This document shows positions 36,163 through 45,792 of a stretch of 64,000 nucleotides of DNA, one piece after another. Position 1 is the stretch's first letter; each line of letters begins with the position of its first letter. The position numbers were made by a program, and so were the translations under genes. The notes beneath the pieces are model-generated. The model was not told the origin of the DNA. It worked only from the letters and a program-made list of their open reading frames with translations, and did no database searches. The stretch is taken from contig NZ_AP025460.1 of the NCBI RefSeq assembly GCF_024347315.1, positions 1,860,001 through 1,924,000 on the forward strand, given 5' to 3'. Source of the DNA: Vibrio atlanticus (GTDB lineage Bacteria > Pseudomonadota > Gammaproteobacteria > Enterobacterales > Vibrionaceae).

Positions 36163-37269
36163 ATGACCCAAATTAATGAACAACGTCTCGTAGAACATTT
36201 CTGCGATCTAGTGAAAATTGATAGTGAATCTCGTAACGAAAAAGCGATTGCTGAAGCTTTGGCTGAGCAACTCGGTGAGCTGGGTTTTGAAGTTCACAAA
36301 CTGGCGGTTCCTGAAGAAGTGTCTAACGGTTTCAACATCTACGCTCGTCTAGATGGCACTCTTCCAGGTAGCACAGTATTCAGCTGCCACATGGACACAG
36401 TAACGCCAGGTATCGGCATTGAGCCAATCATCGAAGACGGTATCATCCGTTCAAAAGGCAACACAATTCTAGGTGGCGACGACAAGTCTGGTATCGCAGC
36501 TATCATGGAAGCAGTTCGTTGCATCAAATCTGAAGGCCAAGAGCACAAAACTATCGAGATCGCATTTACAGTATTCGAAGAAGGCGGTCTGTTCGGTTCT
36601 TTAAACTTCGATATGTCTTACATTCAGTCTGAGCACGCTATCGTACTTGATACAGGCGGCCCGATCGGCACTATCGTAAATGCAGCACCTGGCCAACAGA
36701 AAATCGTTGCGAAGTTCAAAGGGCGCCCTGCTCACGCGGGTTTAGCGCCAGAAGAAGGCATCAGTGCCATTCAAGTTGCAGCAGACGCGATCACTAAGAT
36801 GAATCTGCTTCGTATCGATGAAGAAACAACAGCAAACGTCGGTATTGTTGAAGGCGGTCAAGCGACTAACATCGTAATGCCAGAACTTAAAGTCGTGGCT
36901 GAAGCTCGCTCTCTAAACGGAGAAAAGCTAACAGCTCAAGTTGAGCACATGATCTCTACATTCCAAGAGAGTGCAAAACAGTTCGGTGCTGAAGTAGAAA
37001 TCGAGTCGACTCGTGCTTACGATGCATTCGTTATCGCAGACGATCACCCACACATTCTTTCTATCAAATCCGCATTCGAGAAGCTTGGCGTAACAGCGAA
37101 CACTAAACGCACTGGCGGCGGTAGCGATGCAAACAACTTCAACGCGAAAGGCCTAACAACAGTTAACCTTTCTACTGGTATGGCGAAAGTTCACACCACT
37201 GAAGAGTACATTGCAGTGAAAGACATGGTCGCAATCACTGAGTTTGTTGTGGCTTACGTGACTCAATAG
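36163..37269 (+). CDS. PepT-like M20 metallopeptidase
   Basis: The 368-aa protein is a PepT-like member of peptidase family M20. Metal and catalytic residues are visible: CHMDT (H and D), GGDDKSG (bridging D), FEEGG (general base E and metal E), VLDTGGP (D) and KVHTTEEY (H). It is probably a cytosolic di/tripeptidase; members of this subgroup differ from PepT and the substrate is not known. It has highly biased codons, suggesting strong expression. A bidirectional terminator follows. Confidence 0.88.
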   Translation: MTQINEQRLVEHFCDLVKIDSESRNEKAIAEALAEQLGELGFEVHKLAVPEEVSNGFNIYARLDGTLPGSTVFSCHMDTVTPGIGIEPIIEDGIIRSKGNTILGGDDKSGIAAIMEAVRCIKSEGQEHKTIEIAFTVFEEGGLFGSLNFDMSYIQSEHAIVLDTGGPIGTIVNAAPGQQKIVAKFKGRPAHAGLAPEEGISAIQVAADAITKMNLLRIDEETTANVGIVEGGQATNIVMPELKVVAEARSLNGEKLTAQVEHMISTFQESAKQFGAEVEIESTRAYDAFVIADDHPHILSIKSAFEKLGVTANTKRTGGGSDANNFNAKGLTTVNLSTGMAKVHTTEEYIAVKDMVAITEFVVAYVTQ

Positions 37270-37354
37270 TCTTACTGGTTAACTAGCCGGCCTTATTTGT
37301 TAACAAGCCTGTCTTATTCGTTGACGAAATAGAAAATGCCATCTAGTTAACGTC

Positions 37355-37396
37355 AAAAAGCCGAGTTCACATGTAGCGTGTGACTCGGCTTTTTTG
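37355..37396. terminator. Bidirectional terminator
   Basis: AAAAAGCCGAGT and ACTCGGCTTTTTT form a strong stem with A- and T-runs at either end, serving the PepT-like gene and the convergent DUF3859 gene. Confidence 0.85.
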
Positions 37397-37424
37397 TTGT
37401 CTTAATTTAGACAGAAGTTCTAAT

Positions 37425-37847
37425 CTAAAAACCCCTACGCTTCCAAAACTGCCCTTCGTCTTTCGCAACAAGGTCGAATGTCTTATCAGCAATGATGTTG
37501 CCTTTTAGCTCGACGGTCATGCGCCATTTACCGAGTTTGTTGGAGACAGGCGCCCAGATAGTATCGCCTAAGTAAAAATCCCAGTCATTGTTGCCGACAT
37601 GCTCTTCACCATCGAACGGTTCGAGCACTTCACCCGTGTCGGTGGTGATGTTCGGGTGATAGATGCAGTAACGGATTTTTTCACCTTTGGCTTTTTTGAT
37701 ATTCAAGATATAGCCAAATTCCACGTCGATTTCAGCATCAACGGTAGTGGTGAACTCTTGGATTTTTGGAAGATCTTTAGATTTGGAATCCCACGTTGTA
37801 TAGATGCCGTAAGATGTCATGTCGACCACAACAGAGCGCTTTGCCAT
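37425..37847 (-). CDS. DUF3859 protein
   Basis: The 140-aa protein matches DUF3859 (SYGIYTTWDSKSKDLPKI at the start, IYHPNITTD in the middle, WKRRGF at the end). It is a beta-rich, soluble protein of unknown function. It lies 73 bp after the convergent direction of the ATPase gene on the same strand, and they may be co-transcribed. Confidence 0.75.
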   Translation of the reverse strand: MAKRSVVVDMTSYGIYTTWDSKSKDLPKIQEFTTTVDAEIDVEFGYILNIKKAKGEKIRYCIYHPNITTDTGEVLEPFDGEEHVGNNDWDFYLGDTIWAPVSNKLGKWRMTVELKGNIIADKTFDLVAKDEGQFWKRRGF

Positions 37848-37920
37848 TTCAATCGTTACCTTGGAGTTGTTCTATTAATTAATTCTATTTGCCACTCACC
37901 CAAGCTGGATAAGCACGAGG

Positions 37921-38289
37921 CTATTCTTGCCAATCTTTTGCCATGCGCTTAATCACCGACGGTTCAATGTCGTGAATGCTGCCATATTGCTCTCGGCACA
38001 CTTCTATAACTAAATCCGCTTTATATTTGAGTGCGAGTTGGCGGTAGGCTTTCATTTCCCACTGCTTAATAAAAGTATTCGACACCACAACGTCTAACCC
38101 TTGCTTCAAGCCGTCTTCTGCAGTGTTCTGACACCACTCATGCGCTTGCTGCAACTGCCTTGGGTCAAAATTATAGTCGCCTTGCTCATTCACGTAATAC
38201 ATATCCGCTTCGACATGCAATGCATCGTAGGTTTTTGCTTTTGTTGACTTGCCGGAACCGGGCAACCCTCGAATGAGTATTAACTTCAT
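37921..38289 (-). CDS. Small P-loop ATP-binding protein (kinase-like)
   Basis: The 122-aa P-loop protein has Walker A GLPGSGKST at residues 8-16 and EADMY as the kinase-type acidic site. It belongs to the group of small AAA/zeta-toxin-like or N4BP2-type kinases. The substrate is unknown. It is the upstream gene of DUF3859. Confidence 0.8.
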   Translation of the reverse strand: MKLILIRGLPGSGKSTKAKTYDALHVEADMYYVNEQGDYNFDPRQLQQAHEWCQNTAEDGLKQGLDVVVSNTFIKQWEMKAYRQLALKYKADLVIEVCREQYGSIHDIEPSVIKRMAKDWQE

Positions 38290-38523
38290 CTGTCACTTTA
38301 CAGGCTAATTTTAAAACATGAGTTTATCTTAAATAGTGACGAGTTTCTCTGATAACTGCCGTTGCTCAACATCCGAAAACCGAGTCCTTATACTCGACTC
38401 AGATAATCACTGAATACAATGAGAATCCCCTCGACGTCGGTGAATGACTTCTGAAAGCAAACACAAATAATTTACAACTATCCATTTTGTATATCGACAA
38501 GCGTATCAAACTACTATAGATTT

Positions 38524-38547
38524 AGATGTATAGACGTCTACATATCT
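38524..38547 (+). promoter_or_regulatory. MetJ operator: three tandem met boxes
   Basis: Three adjacent 8-mers AGATGTAT, AGACGTCT and ACATATCT match the met box AGACGTCT; the middle one is exact. They lie 17-40 bases before metA, so MetJ with S-adenosylmethionine should repress it. Confidence 0.88.
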
Positions 38548-38564
38548 AGCTTAGGGAGAAAGCT

Positions 38565-39506
38565 TTGCCTATTCGCATTCCAGACCAATTGCCAGCATCT
38601 GATGTTCTTCGTGAAGAAAACATCTTTATTATGCCGCTATCAAGAGCATCGACACAGGAAATTCGTCCACTTCGAGTCTTGATCCTCAACCTAATGCCAA
38701 AGAAGATTGAAACTGAAACTCAATTCTTACGCCTACTATCCAACAGCCCACTGCAAGTCGATGTAGAGCTGTTGCGTATTGATGACCGACCAAGTAAAAA
38801 CACGCCGACAGAACACCTTGATAACTTCTACCGTCAATTTGAAATGGTCAAAGGGAGAAACTTTGATGGATTGATCATCACTGGTGCGCCACTTGGCCTG
38901 GTTCAATTTGAAGACGTTATCTACTGGGATCATCTAAAAACCATCATGGAATGGGCAAACAAGCATGTGACCTCAACCTTGTATGTGTGTTGGGCTGCTC
39001 AAGCTGGCTTAAAGCTCTTGTATGATTTACCAAAGCGAACTCGTAAAGATAAGCTTTCTGGGGTTTACAACCACGAGATACATAACCCGTACCACCCAAT
39101 TTTACGAGGCTTCGACGATACCTTCTTGGCACCACACTCTCGCTATGCTGATTTCTCTCAGGAATACTTAGCCGAACATACTGACCTTGATGTTCTTGCG
39201 ACTTCTGATGTGGCGGGCGTATACCTAGCGGCAACCAAAGATAAGCGAAACGTGTTTGTAACCGGTCACCCTGAATATGATGCTCATACACTTCACAATG
39301 AATACATTCGTGATTTGGGTGAAGGCATGGAGCCTGTTATTCCAATTAACTACTACCCGAACAACAATCCAGACAACAAGCCTGTAGCAAGTTGGCGTAG
39401 TCATGGACACTTATTGTTTTCAAACTGGCTTAACTACTGCGTTTACCAACAAACACCTTACGATCTGGATCACTTCAGCGAAGACAACTTCACCAAAGAC
39501 GACTAA
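38565..39506 (+). CDS. metA: Homoserine O-succinyltransferase
   Basis: The 313-aa enzyme of the MetA family makes O-succinylhomoserine (or the acetyl ester in some members), the first committed step of methionine synthesis. The N terminus [14 protein letters not shown], the cysteine nucleophile in YVCWAAQAG and HPEYDAHTL near 235 are typical. The start codon is TTG, with AGGGAGAA a few bases upstream; a TTG start probably lowers expression. Tandem MetJ boxes lie at the promoter. Confidence 0.95.
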   Translation: MPIRIPDQLPASDVLREENIFIMPLSRASTQEIRPLRVLILNLMPKKIETETQFLRLLSNSPLQVDVELLRIDDRPSKNTPTEHLDNFYRQFEMVKGRNFDGLIITGAPLGLVQFEDVIYWDHLKTIMEWANKHVTSTLYVCWAAQAGLKLLYDLPKRTRKDKLSGVYNHEIHNPYHPILRGFDDTFLAPHSRYADFSQEYLAEHTDLDVLATSDVAGVYLAATKDKRNVFVTGHPEYDAHTLHNEYIRDLGEGMEPVIPINYYPNNNPDNKPVASWRSHGHLLFSNWLNYCVYQQTPYDLDHFSEDNFTKDD

Positions 39507-39553
39507 ACGATAAGTCATCTAACTAAAAAGCCAACTAGGCATTTTGCCTATAT

Positions 39554-39581
39554 GCTAACAAGCTAACAAGCTAACAAGCTA
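39554..39581. repeat. Short tandem repeat GCTAACAA x3.5
   Basis: An 8-bp unit repeated three and a half times in the metA-pilF-like gap. The 250-bp gap holds no gene; the rest is AT-rich promoter sequence. Confidence 0.8.
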
Positions 39582-39757
39582 TTTAGACAGTTGGCTATCC
39601 AGATAAAGAACAATTAAGCTGTGTTCCATAGGTTGTTGATAAAACACCAAATGGGACACGGTTTTTTTTATGGTGTTTGGGTCGCATTCCATAATCTATC
39701 TAACACTTAAATATGTTCGATTTCATATCATAGGTTTGTGTTCAAAAGGAGCTGCAC

Positions 39758-40507
39758 ATGCCTAACAAGTCGCTATTACCAAAATCCACCCTGATATCTC
39801 ATATCACGCTACTCGCCTCTCTCTCTTTGGTAGGTTGTGTTTCTGTAACCGAAGGGCCACCAAAAATGGCAAGTGACCCAATTGCGATGTCTCAATCACG
39901 TATTGAATTGGGTTTGGGCTACATGGGACAAGGTAATATGGTCAAGGCACGTGAAAACCTAGAGCTCGCTATCAAACACGCTCCTAGCTATTACCGCGCC
40001 CAACTTTCGATGGCACATTATTACGAGCAAGTTGGCGAAGTAGATGAAGCAAGAACCACTTACCGCAAAGCACTCAGTCTAGATTCAAGAAACGGCAATG
40101 TATTGAATAACTACGGTACGTTCTTGTGTAAACAAGGCGAATACGAGCAAGCTGATAAATATTTCAATCGCGCAATTGACCAACCCTACTACTACCTTGT
40201 CTCTGCAAGTTATGAGAATGCGGCATTCTGCGCGTTTAAGGCTGGTAATACCGACCAAGCAAAATACTACTTCACACGAGCGATTGACCACGATCCAAAT
40301 CGCGTAAAATCGATACTACAACTATCAAAAATTGAAGTGAGTGACGCCGATTACAACGACGCTAGGCTTCGTTTGTTCAAATTCCACCAACGTTATGGCT
40401 ACCAAATTCCATCGCTTAAAATCTTGGTCGATCTCGAAAACAAAGCAGGTAACAGTGCTCTAGAGAAGAAATATCAGAGTAAGTTAGATGAGTTACTTTC
40501 TGCATAG
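39758..40507 (+). CDS. PilF/PilW-like TPR lipoprotein
   Basis: The 249-aa protein has a lipoprotein signal ending LSLVGC (lipobox) and TPR repeats through about residues 45-200 (LGLGYMGQGNMVKARENLELAIKHAP and following). This is the plan of the type IV pilus pilotin PilF/PilW, which brings the secretin PilQ to the outer membrane. The canonical pilW lies by rlmN and ispG in gammaproteobacteria; this copy stands alone between metA and rlmF, so it may be a paralogue. Confidence 0.7.
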   Translation: MPNKSLLPKSTLISHITLLASLSLVGCVSVTEGPPKMASDPIAMSQSRIELGLGYMGQGNMVKARENLELAIKHAPSYYRAQLSMAHYYEQVGEVDEARTTYRKALSLDSRNGNVLNNYGTFLCKQGEYEQADKYFNRAIDQPYYYLVSASYENAAFCAFKAGNTDQAKYYFTRAIDHDPNRVKSILQLSKIEVSDADYNDARLRLFKFHQRYGYQIPSLKILVDLENKAGNSALEKKYQSKLDELLSA

Positions 40508-40522
40508 TGCATATGAAAAACA

Positions 40523-40558
40523 CAAAAAACGGGCTTGTTGCGTTAACAACAAGCCCGT
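40523..40558 (-). terminator. Terminator of rlmF
   Basis: ACGGGCTTGTTG and CAACAAGCCCGT form a 12-bp perfect stem with a 6-base loop, followed on the minus strand by TTTTTTG. Confidence 0.88.
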
Positions 40559-40596
40559 ACGTAATTTCAACTTAATGTCTTAACTTAGCGCAGCCG

Positions 40597-41949
40597 CTAT
40601 TTTAGCGTGATCCACTCTTGTCTTTGCTCGTCGTCCATAAAGGTCCATGCGATAAAGCGACTCACCTTCTGGCCTTGCGACATCTCAACCACTTTTACTT
40701 GTTTAGCTCTTAGCTTACCCAGCTCTGAACGAACCATATCGACGTTATCTTTCTTAGAAATCAATGTCGTAAACCACAATACTTGAGTAGCAAAAAGTTG
40801 GCTCTCTCTCGCCATTTTCATAATGAAAGCAGCTTCGCCACCCGGACACCAAAGTTCAGATTTTTGGCCACCAAAGTTTAAGGTTGGTTTCTCTTGCTTA
40901 ATCGATTTGGCTGGCTTCTTATTCATCTCGGGCTTGAATGACTTGCCCGCTTTCTTAGCTCGGTTTGCCGCTAAGTTATCCAGTTTACGTTGTGACCCCT
41001 TTTCCGCCTCTTCTAGAGAACTATGGAATGGAGGGTTACAAATAGTGACATCGTAACGTTCATTATCCTTAATCACGCCCTTAAAGATAGATTCAGAGTC
41101 CGCTTGTAGACGAGCTCGGATCTTACCTTTTAGATTAGGGTTACTTTCAGCAATGAAGTTCGCTGTTTTGATGGAGACTGAATCGACATCCGTACCCGTA
41201 CAGCGCCACTTATACTCTGTCGCGCCAATGATTGGGTAAATACAGTTTGCACCAACACCGATATCTAATGCTTTCACAGAGGCGTGATTATAAGGCTCAC
41301 CTTGTCCATCGCTGTTTAGGATGTCTGCCACTCTGTGGATATAATCTGCACGGCCAGGAATTGGTGGGCACAAGTAACCAGCAGGAATATCCCAATGCTT
41401 AACGCCATAGTGATGCGCCAGTAAAGCCTTGTTAAGTAGCTTAACAGCCAATGGATCAGAGAAATTAACGGTGTCTTCGCCCACCGGGTTCTTGATCAGA
41501 TGTTCTTTTAGCTCAGGTAACGCTGCAACCAATAACTCAAAGTCGTAGCGACCTGTGTGTTGGTTTCTTGGGTGTAATCCACCTTGAGGCTTCTCTGCCG
41601 AACGTCTTTTCTGTGCTGCATTCTTGTTAAATACAGTTTTATTGAAAGACGCCTTATTCGATGGCCCTTTATTAGCGCCCGGCTTACCTTTGCTATCTTT
41701 TGCAAAAGGTCGCTTTGCTTTGTTGTTACTAGCGCCTTTTGAAACTGTACTCTTTCGGTTTTTATCCGATGTGTTCTTTGAAGAAATACGCTTGTCGCTG
41801 CTTGGTTTACCTGCACTTGGCTTAACATCACCTTGCTTACGGTTACCTTGCGTACTGTTACCTTCGTTAGCTTGGTTATCTTTTGTTTTTGCTGCGGAGG
41901 TACTGTTTTTCGACAGGCTTAGCGTCGTTCTATTTTGTGATTGGCTCAT
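40597..41949 (-). CDS. rlmF: 23S rRNA (adenine-1618-N6)-methyltransferase with basic N-terminal extension
   Basis: Residues from about 125 onward match Rlm[32 protein letters not shown] (SAM motif I) and the N6-adenine motif NPPF in CNPPFHSS. The enzyme methylates A1618 of 23S rRNA. The E. coli enzyme has about 308 aa; this one has 450 because of a 125-residue low-complexity head rich in Lys, Ser, Asn and Gly, and an internal Lys-rich insert. It is four bases from the upstream YgjP-like gene, so the two form an operon. Confidence 0.9.
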   Translation of the reverse strand: MSQSQNRTTLSLSKNSTSAAKTKDNQANEGNSTQGNRKQGDVKPSAGKPSSDKRISSKNTSDKNRKSTVSKGASNNKAKRPFAKDSKGKPGANKGPSNKASFNKTVFNKNAAQKRRSAEKPQGGLHPRNQHTGRYDFELLVAALPELKEHLIKNPVGEDTVNFSDPLAVKLLNKALLAHHYGVKHWDIPAGYLCPPIPGRADYIHRVADILNSDGQGEPYNHASVKALDIGVGANCIYPIIGATEYKWRCTGTDVDSVSIKTANFIAESNPNLKGKIRARLQADSESIFKGVIKDNERYDVTICNPPFHSSLEEAEKGSQRKLDNLAANRAKKAGKSFKPEMNKKPAKSIKQEKPTLNFGGQKSELWCPGGEAAFIMKMARESQLFATQVLWFTTLISKKDNVDMVRSELGKLRAKQVKVVEMSQGQKVSRFIAWTFMDDEQRQEWITLK

Positions 41950-41953
41950 TGGG

Positions 41954-42451
41954 CTACTTCTTTAAATCTAAATACATCATGAATAAACGGGCATCTAACT
42001 CAAGTTGATGATATTCCGGTTCCATGTGACAGCATAGTTGGTAAAAGGCTTTGTCGTGCTCTTTCTCTTTGATGTGCGCCAGTTCGTGTACCACCAACAT
42101 TCTCAGCAAAGGTTCTGGCGCATTTTTAAAAACACTGGCGATACGGATCTCATTCTTCGATTTGATCTTTCCACCGTGATTTTTCGCGACGTAAGAGTGC
42201 AGACCTAATGCATTATTGATTAGGTGTATCTTGCCGTCATAAATCACTTTACTGATCGGTGGTGTTTTTTTCATATAACGATTTTTAATCTCAATCGCAT
42301 AGTCAAACAGGGCTTTCTCGCTTTTTATTTCATGATTCTTTGGGTAGCGAGCTTCGAACCACGGCACCAACTTTCCCGATTCAACTAGTTGAGTTACCGG
42401 GTCGAGAATGTGCTTCGGGTAGCCTTGGATATAGCGTAAAGAAGGATGCAT
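41954..42451 (-). CDS. YgjP-like metallopeptidase-domain protein
   Basis: The 165-aa protein has [16 protein letters not shown], the HExxH zinc motif with downstream His of the YgjP/SprT-like (DUF45) family, at about residues 119-134. It is cytoplasmic. Its substrate is unknown; it is co-transcribed with rlmF. Confidence 0.8.
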   Translation of the reverse strand: MHPSLRYIQGYPKHILDPVTQLVESGKLVPWFEARYPKNHEIKSEKALFDYAIEIKNRYMKKTPPISKVIYDGKIHLINNALGLHSYVAKNHGGKIKSKNEIRIASVFKNAPEPLLRMLVVHELAHIKEKEHDKAFYQLCCHMEPEYHQLELDARLFMMYLDLKK

Positions 42452-42604
42452 GCTGAAAGACCGTACAAGTTACACCACGACAATACGTTGTGGTCTTGAA
42501 AATTGAGCCGCATAGTGTAACTGATCACACTTTTCTAATCACCTAGGATTCGTTACACTTTAGCGAGATTCACCAAGAGCTAGACTCAAAAAGAGATTAT
42601 AAAA

Positions 42605-42841
42605 ATGAAACGTGTTGTATTGTACGTCGCAGACAAATGCCCGCACTGTAAAGATGCACAGCGCTATTTGGATTCAAAGAAAATTGTTTACCGCCTAACG
42701 AATGCAAAGATGCAGCGTGGTCGTAAAGAGTTGCAAGCGATGGGAGCTCGCTCTATCCCCGTACTTAAAATCGGCGACCAGGTGATGGTCGGCTGGAATC
42801 AGAAGAACTTCGATAAGATGTATAACTCAAAGAGTACCTAA
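42605..42841 (+). CDS. Glutaredoxin-like protein
   Basis: The 78-aa thioredoxin-fold protein has the active site CPHC at residues 13-16 and the cis-proline in RSIPVLKIG. It is a small dithiol glutaredoxin of the NrdH/GrxA type. A terminator follows. Confidence 0.85.
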   Translation: MKRVVLYVADKCPHCKDAQRYLDSKKIVYRLTNAKMQRGRKELQAMGARSIPVLKIGDQVMVGWNQKNFDKMYNSKST

Positions 42842-42872
42842 GTGCTCTAAGCCAGTAATACTTCTATAAAAT

Positions 42873-42908
42873 AAAGCCCGAATGTCCAATCTAGGATGCT
42901 CGGGCTTT
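42873..42908. terminator. Bidirectional terminator
   Basis: AAAGCCCGA pairs with TCGGGCTTT between the convergent glutaredoxin and LysR genes. Confidence 0.75.
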
Positions 42909-42929
42909 GTTGTTCTATACCATTCTAAA

Positions 42930-43802
42930 TCACACGTAGCGCTTAACGAAATCAATAAAGGTTCGGTCTGCCTTCGACAGGTACCCTTCCTTTCTCCAAG
43001 CCAAAGATAGATTGAGTTTTACAGGATCTTTAAATGGCACCCCCACGACGTCTTCTTCGTATTCTGTGACCAAACTCAGCAGCGCAGTAATGGCAAACTC
43101 TCGTTTTACTATAGAAAGAATCATTGGCAATAAGTTGGTTTCGAAGGCGATGGTCATATCGAGATTGTACTTTTTACAGGTCGCATCAATAAAATCACGG
43201 TGGAAATAACCCGACTTGAACATAATCAGTTCTTGAGCGAAAAACTCTTCAAAGGTGATGGATGCTTGCGTTGCCAATGGGTGTTCTTTACCAACAACAG
43301 CTAGCATCTCAGAACTCAACAAGTGATCGGTTTCGAGATCATCTGGGACATTTTCATGATTGATAACCCCAATATCCAGTTCGCCGTTTAATAACATTTC
43401 ACGAATCGATGCGGTGCCGGCATCAATTAAAGTCAATTTTAGGTTTGGGTATTGGCTTTTAAACGCCATCACGACTTGGGGGAAAAAGTAACTGCCCATC
43501 ATGCTTGGAGCGCCTAATCGCACTTCTCCCTTTTCTAGTCCCTTTAGCTCATTCATTGCGAGTTGAGCATCATTAAACTGTTGGGCGATTCGCTTCGCAT
43601 GCTCAAATAACACTTTACCCTCTTCCGTTAAGGTGACTGATTTATCTCCGCGACGAAACAGAATCAACTCAAGCGTCTGTTCTAGTTTTTTTATAGAGAT
43701 ACTCAAAGCAGGCTGTGCGATATGCAGCGCTTTGGCGGCTTGAGTGAAGTTACCAAACTGAGCAACAGCCAGAAAATGTCGAAGTGGTTTTGATTCAAGC
43801 AT
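42930..43802 (-). CDS. LysR-family transcriptional regulator
   Basis: The 290-aa protein has the LysR helix-turn-helix at residues 1-60 (FTQAAKALHIAQPALSISIKKLE) and a substrate-binding domain. It is divergent from an MFS transporter across 110 bp. The gap has an AT-rich interrupted palindrome near 43805-43850 that could be its binding site. It most likely controls the transporter. Confidence 0.9.
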   Translation of the reverse strand: MLESKPLRHFLAVAQFGNFTQAAKALHIAQPALSISIKKLEQTLELILFRRGDKSVTLTEEGKVLFEHAKRIAQQFNDAQLAMNELKGLEKGEVRLGAPSMMGSYFFPQVVMAFKSQYPNLKLTLIDAGTASIREMLLNGELDIGVINHENVPDDLETDHLLSSEMLAVVGKEHPLATQASITFEEFFAQELIMFKSGYFHRDFIDATCKKYNLDMTIAFETNLLPMILSIVKREFAITALLSLVTEYEEDVVGVPFKDPVKLNLSLAWRKEGYLSKADRTFIDFVKRYV

Positions 43803-43912
43803 GTCGATATATTAATTATATTGAGGTTATATTTTTAATATATTTCTTTAATCGCCATTGTGCTGATAACTTGTTCACAAATAGCTTACTAACTCGCGCA
43901 GGCACAACGTAA

Positions 43913-45112
43913 ATGTTTGATAAAGGCAGTCCTCAATACAAAGGTATCACCCAATCATTGGCGATTGGCTCGTTTATCATTTTCTGTAACCTTTATCTCT
44001 TTCAGCCAATCTTGCCGCACATGGCCGAGCACTTCCAAGTATCTGAAACTCAAATCAACTGGCTGTTTGCCGCGACAACACTTGGGCTTTCCATCAGCTT
44101 GGTGCCTTGGGCAATCGCTTCTGAAACCTTTGGTCGAAAACCTATTATCCTATTCAGTCTGTTCGCTATTCCTTTGATTGGATTGAGCATGGTGTTCACA
44201 ACCACTCTACTGCAACTTGTTATTGCCAGAGCAGTCATGGGAATCGCCGTTGCTGCTTTTGCTGGCGTAGCGGTTGCCTATATGGTCGAAGAGTTATCAC
44301 CCAAAGCATTCGCAGTCGCGATTGGAGGTTATATTGCGGCTAACTCATTAGGTGGCATCTTCGGGCGTGTATTGGGTGGCTTAATTACGGATTATTTCGA
44401 CTGGCACGCTACGGTGTTGTTTTTCGTGGTCGGATCCTTAATCGGCGCACTCTATATTGCGTATAGTCTGCCTGACCAACAAAACTTCAAACCTCAGAAA
44501 GGGTTGTTCTTTCATCATAACCGCTCGGTTGTGATGCACTTAAGAAACCGTACCTTGTGGCTCGCGATGTTGATTGGTGGCGCTAACTTCGCGCTATTCG
44601 TTAACCTGTATTCAGTAATGGGCTTTAGGCTAGTATCTGCGCCTCACTCAGTGCCAGTGGGCTTAGCTTCACTGATATTCCTATGTTACTTGGCCGGTAC
44701 GGTAAGCTCTAAGCTCTCCAACAAATGGACACTTCGCTTTGATCCGTTAAACGGAATATTGATGGGCGTGTGCATTAGCTTAATCGGAATGCTAATTTCT
44801 GCCGTCGACAAAGTCCCGTTCATGCTAGCAGGCTTGTTATTGATTAGTGGCGGCGCGTTCTTCGCCCATACCCTTGCCTACTCTTGGGTAAGTCAAAAAG
44901 CGCCGAGCGCTAAGGCGACAGCAACCGCACTTTACTTGGTTCACTATTATATTGGCGGGAGCTTAGGTGGTTTCTTACTCTTGTATTGCTGGCAACTGTT
45001 CGGTTGGAATGGCGTGATTGCGGGCGGTTCAATCTTCTATGTTGCGATATTTGCTTGGGTCTACCAATTAAAACAACTTCAAGTATCGGCCTCTAAACTC
45101 GCACAAGCATAA
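43913..45112 (+). CDS. MFS transporter
   Basis: A 399-aa membrane protein with about 12 helices and the MFS motif between helices 2 and 3 (SETFGRKPIILFSL). It is of the YnfM/drug-efflux type, close to the family of arabinose/multidrug exporters. The substrate is unknown. The divergent LysR gene is its probable regulator. Confidence 0.88.
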   Translation: MFDKGSPQYKGITQSLAIGSFIIFCNLYLFQPILPHMAEHFQVSETQINWLFAATTLGLSISLVPWAIASETFGRKPIILFSLFAIPLIGLSMVFTTTLLQLVIARAVMGIAVAAFAGVAVAYMVEELSPKAFAVAIGGYIAANSLGGIFGRVLGGLITDYFDWHATVLFFVVGSLIGALYIAYSLPDQQNFKPQKGLFFHHNRSVVMHLRNRTLWLAMLIGGANFALFVNLYSVMGFRLVSAPHSVPVGLASLIFLCYLAGTVSSKLSNKWTLRFDPLNGILMGVCISLIGMLISAVDKVPFMLAGLLLISGGAFFAHTLAYSWVSQKAPSAKATATALYLVHYYIGGSLGGFLLLYCWQLFGWNGVIAGGSIFYVAIFAWVYQLKQLQVSASKLAQA

Positions 45113-45197
45113 GTACGACTGAGGTTGTAACTCAATTATTGCTTTTGATTGACGTCCGTTCTGATATCCTACGCAAAATTTCATTTCGGAACCTGTT

Positions 45198-45764
45198 ATG
45201 TCGAACACTCAAAGCACAGATCTTCAAACCATCCACGACCAAGTAAAGCAGTGGTTAGACGATGTCGTTATTGGCCTAAACCTGTGTCCATTCGCAGCCA
45301 AGCCACAACGTAATAAGCAGATTAAGATCTTTGTGAGTGAAGCGAATACGGAAGAAGCGTTGTTGGAAGACATCATGACGCATTTCGTAGAGTTAGATAA
45401 CACGCCAGTCGCGGAATTAGAGACGACTTTGGTGGTTGTGCCTAACATGCTGCAAGACTTCTTCGACTACAACATGTTCATTGATTGGATTGAAGCGTTA
45501 ATCAAGCAAGAAGATTGGGAAGGCGTTTACCAAGTAGCAACCTTCCACCCAGACTATTGCTTTGGTGGTGCCGATCCAGAAGACGATGAAAACCTAACTA
45601 ACCGCTCTCCGTATCCGGTTTACCATTTGATTCGTGAAGCGAGTATGGAAAAAGTGTTGAAGCACTACCCTAACCCTGAAGCGATTCCTGATACCAACAT
45701 CGCGAGAGTTGAATCCTTAACGCCGGAAGAACGTCGTCAACTGTTCCCTTATCTGTTCAGTTAA
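45198..45764 (+). CDS. DUF1415 protein
   Basis: The 188-aa protein matches DUF1415 (VVIGLNLCPFAAKPQRN, ATFHPDYCFGGADPEDDENLTNRSPYP). The family is of unknown function; a conserved Cys and the His-Pro-Asp segment suggest an enzyme. It is monocistronic, 85 bp after the MFS gene. Confidence 0.85.
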   Translation: MSNTQSTDLQTIHDQVKQWLDDVVIGLNLCPFAAKPQRNKQIKIFVSEANTEEALLEDIMTHFVELDNTPVAELETTLVVVPNMLQDFFDYNMFIDWIEALIKQEDWEGVYQVATFHPDYCFGGADPEDDENLTNRSPYPVYHLIREASMEKVLKHYPNPEAIPDTNIARVESLTPEERRQLFPYLFS

Positions 45765-45792
45765 TCGTTCAGTTAATCGCTAAAATGCTGGC

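Noticed and set aside
39554..39581. Tandem GCTAACAA units as a CRISPR-like array
   Set aside because: Units are 8 bp with no spacers, and no cas genes are present in the window.
41508..41965. Overlapping open frames on both strands in the rlmF head region
   Set aside because: The low-complexity Lys-rich code keeps other frames open; they have no ribosome sites or family features.
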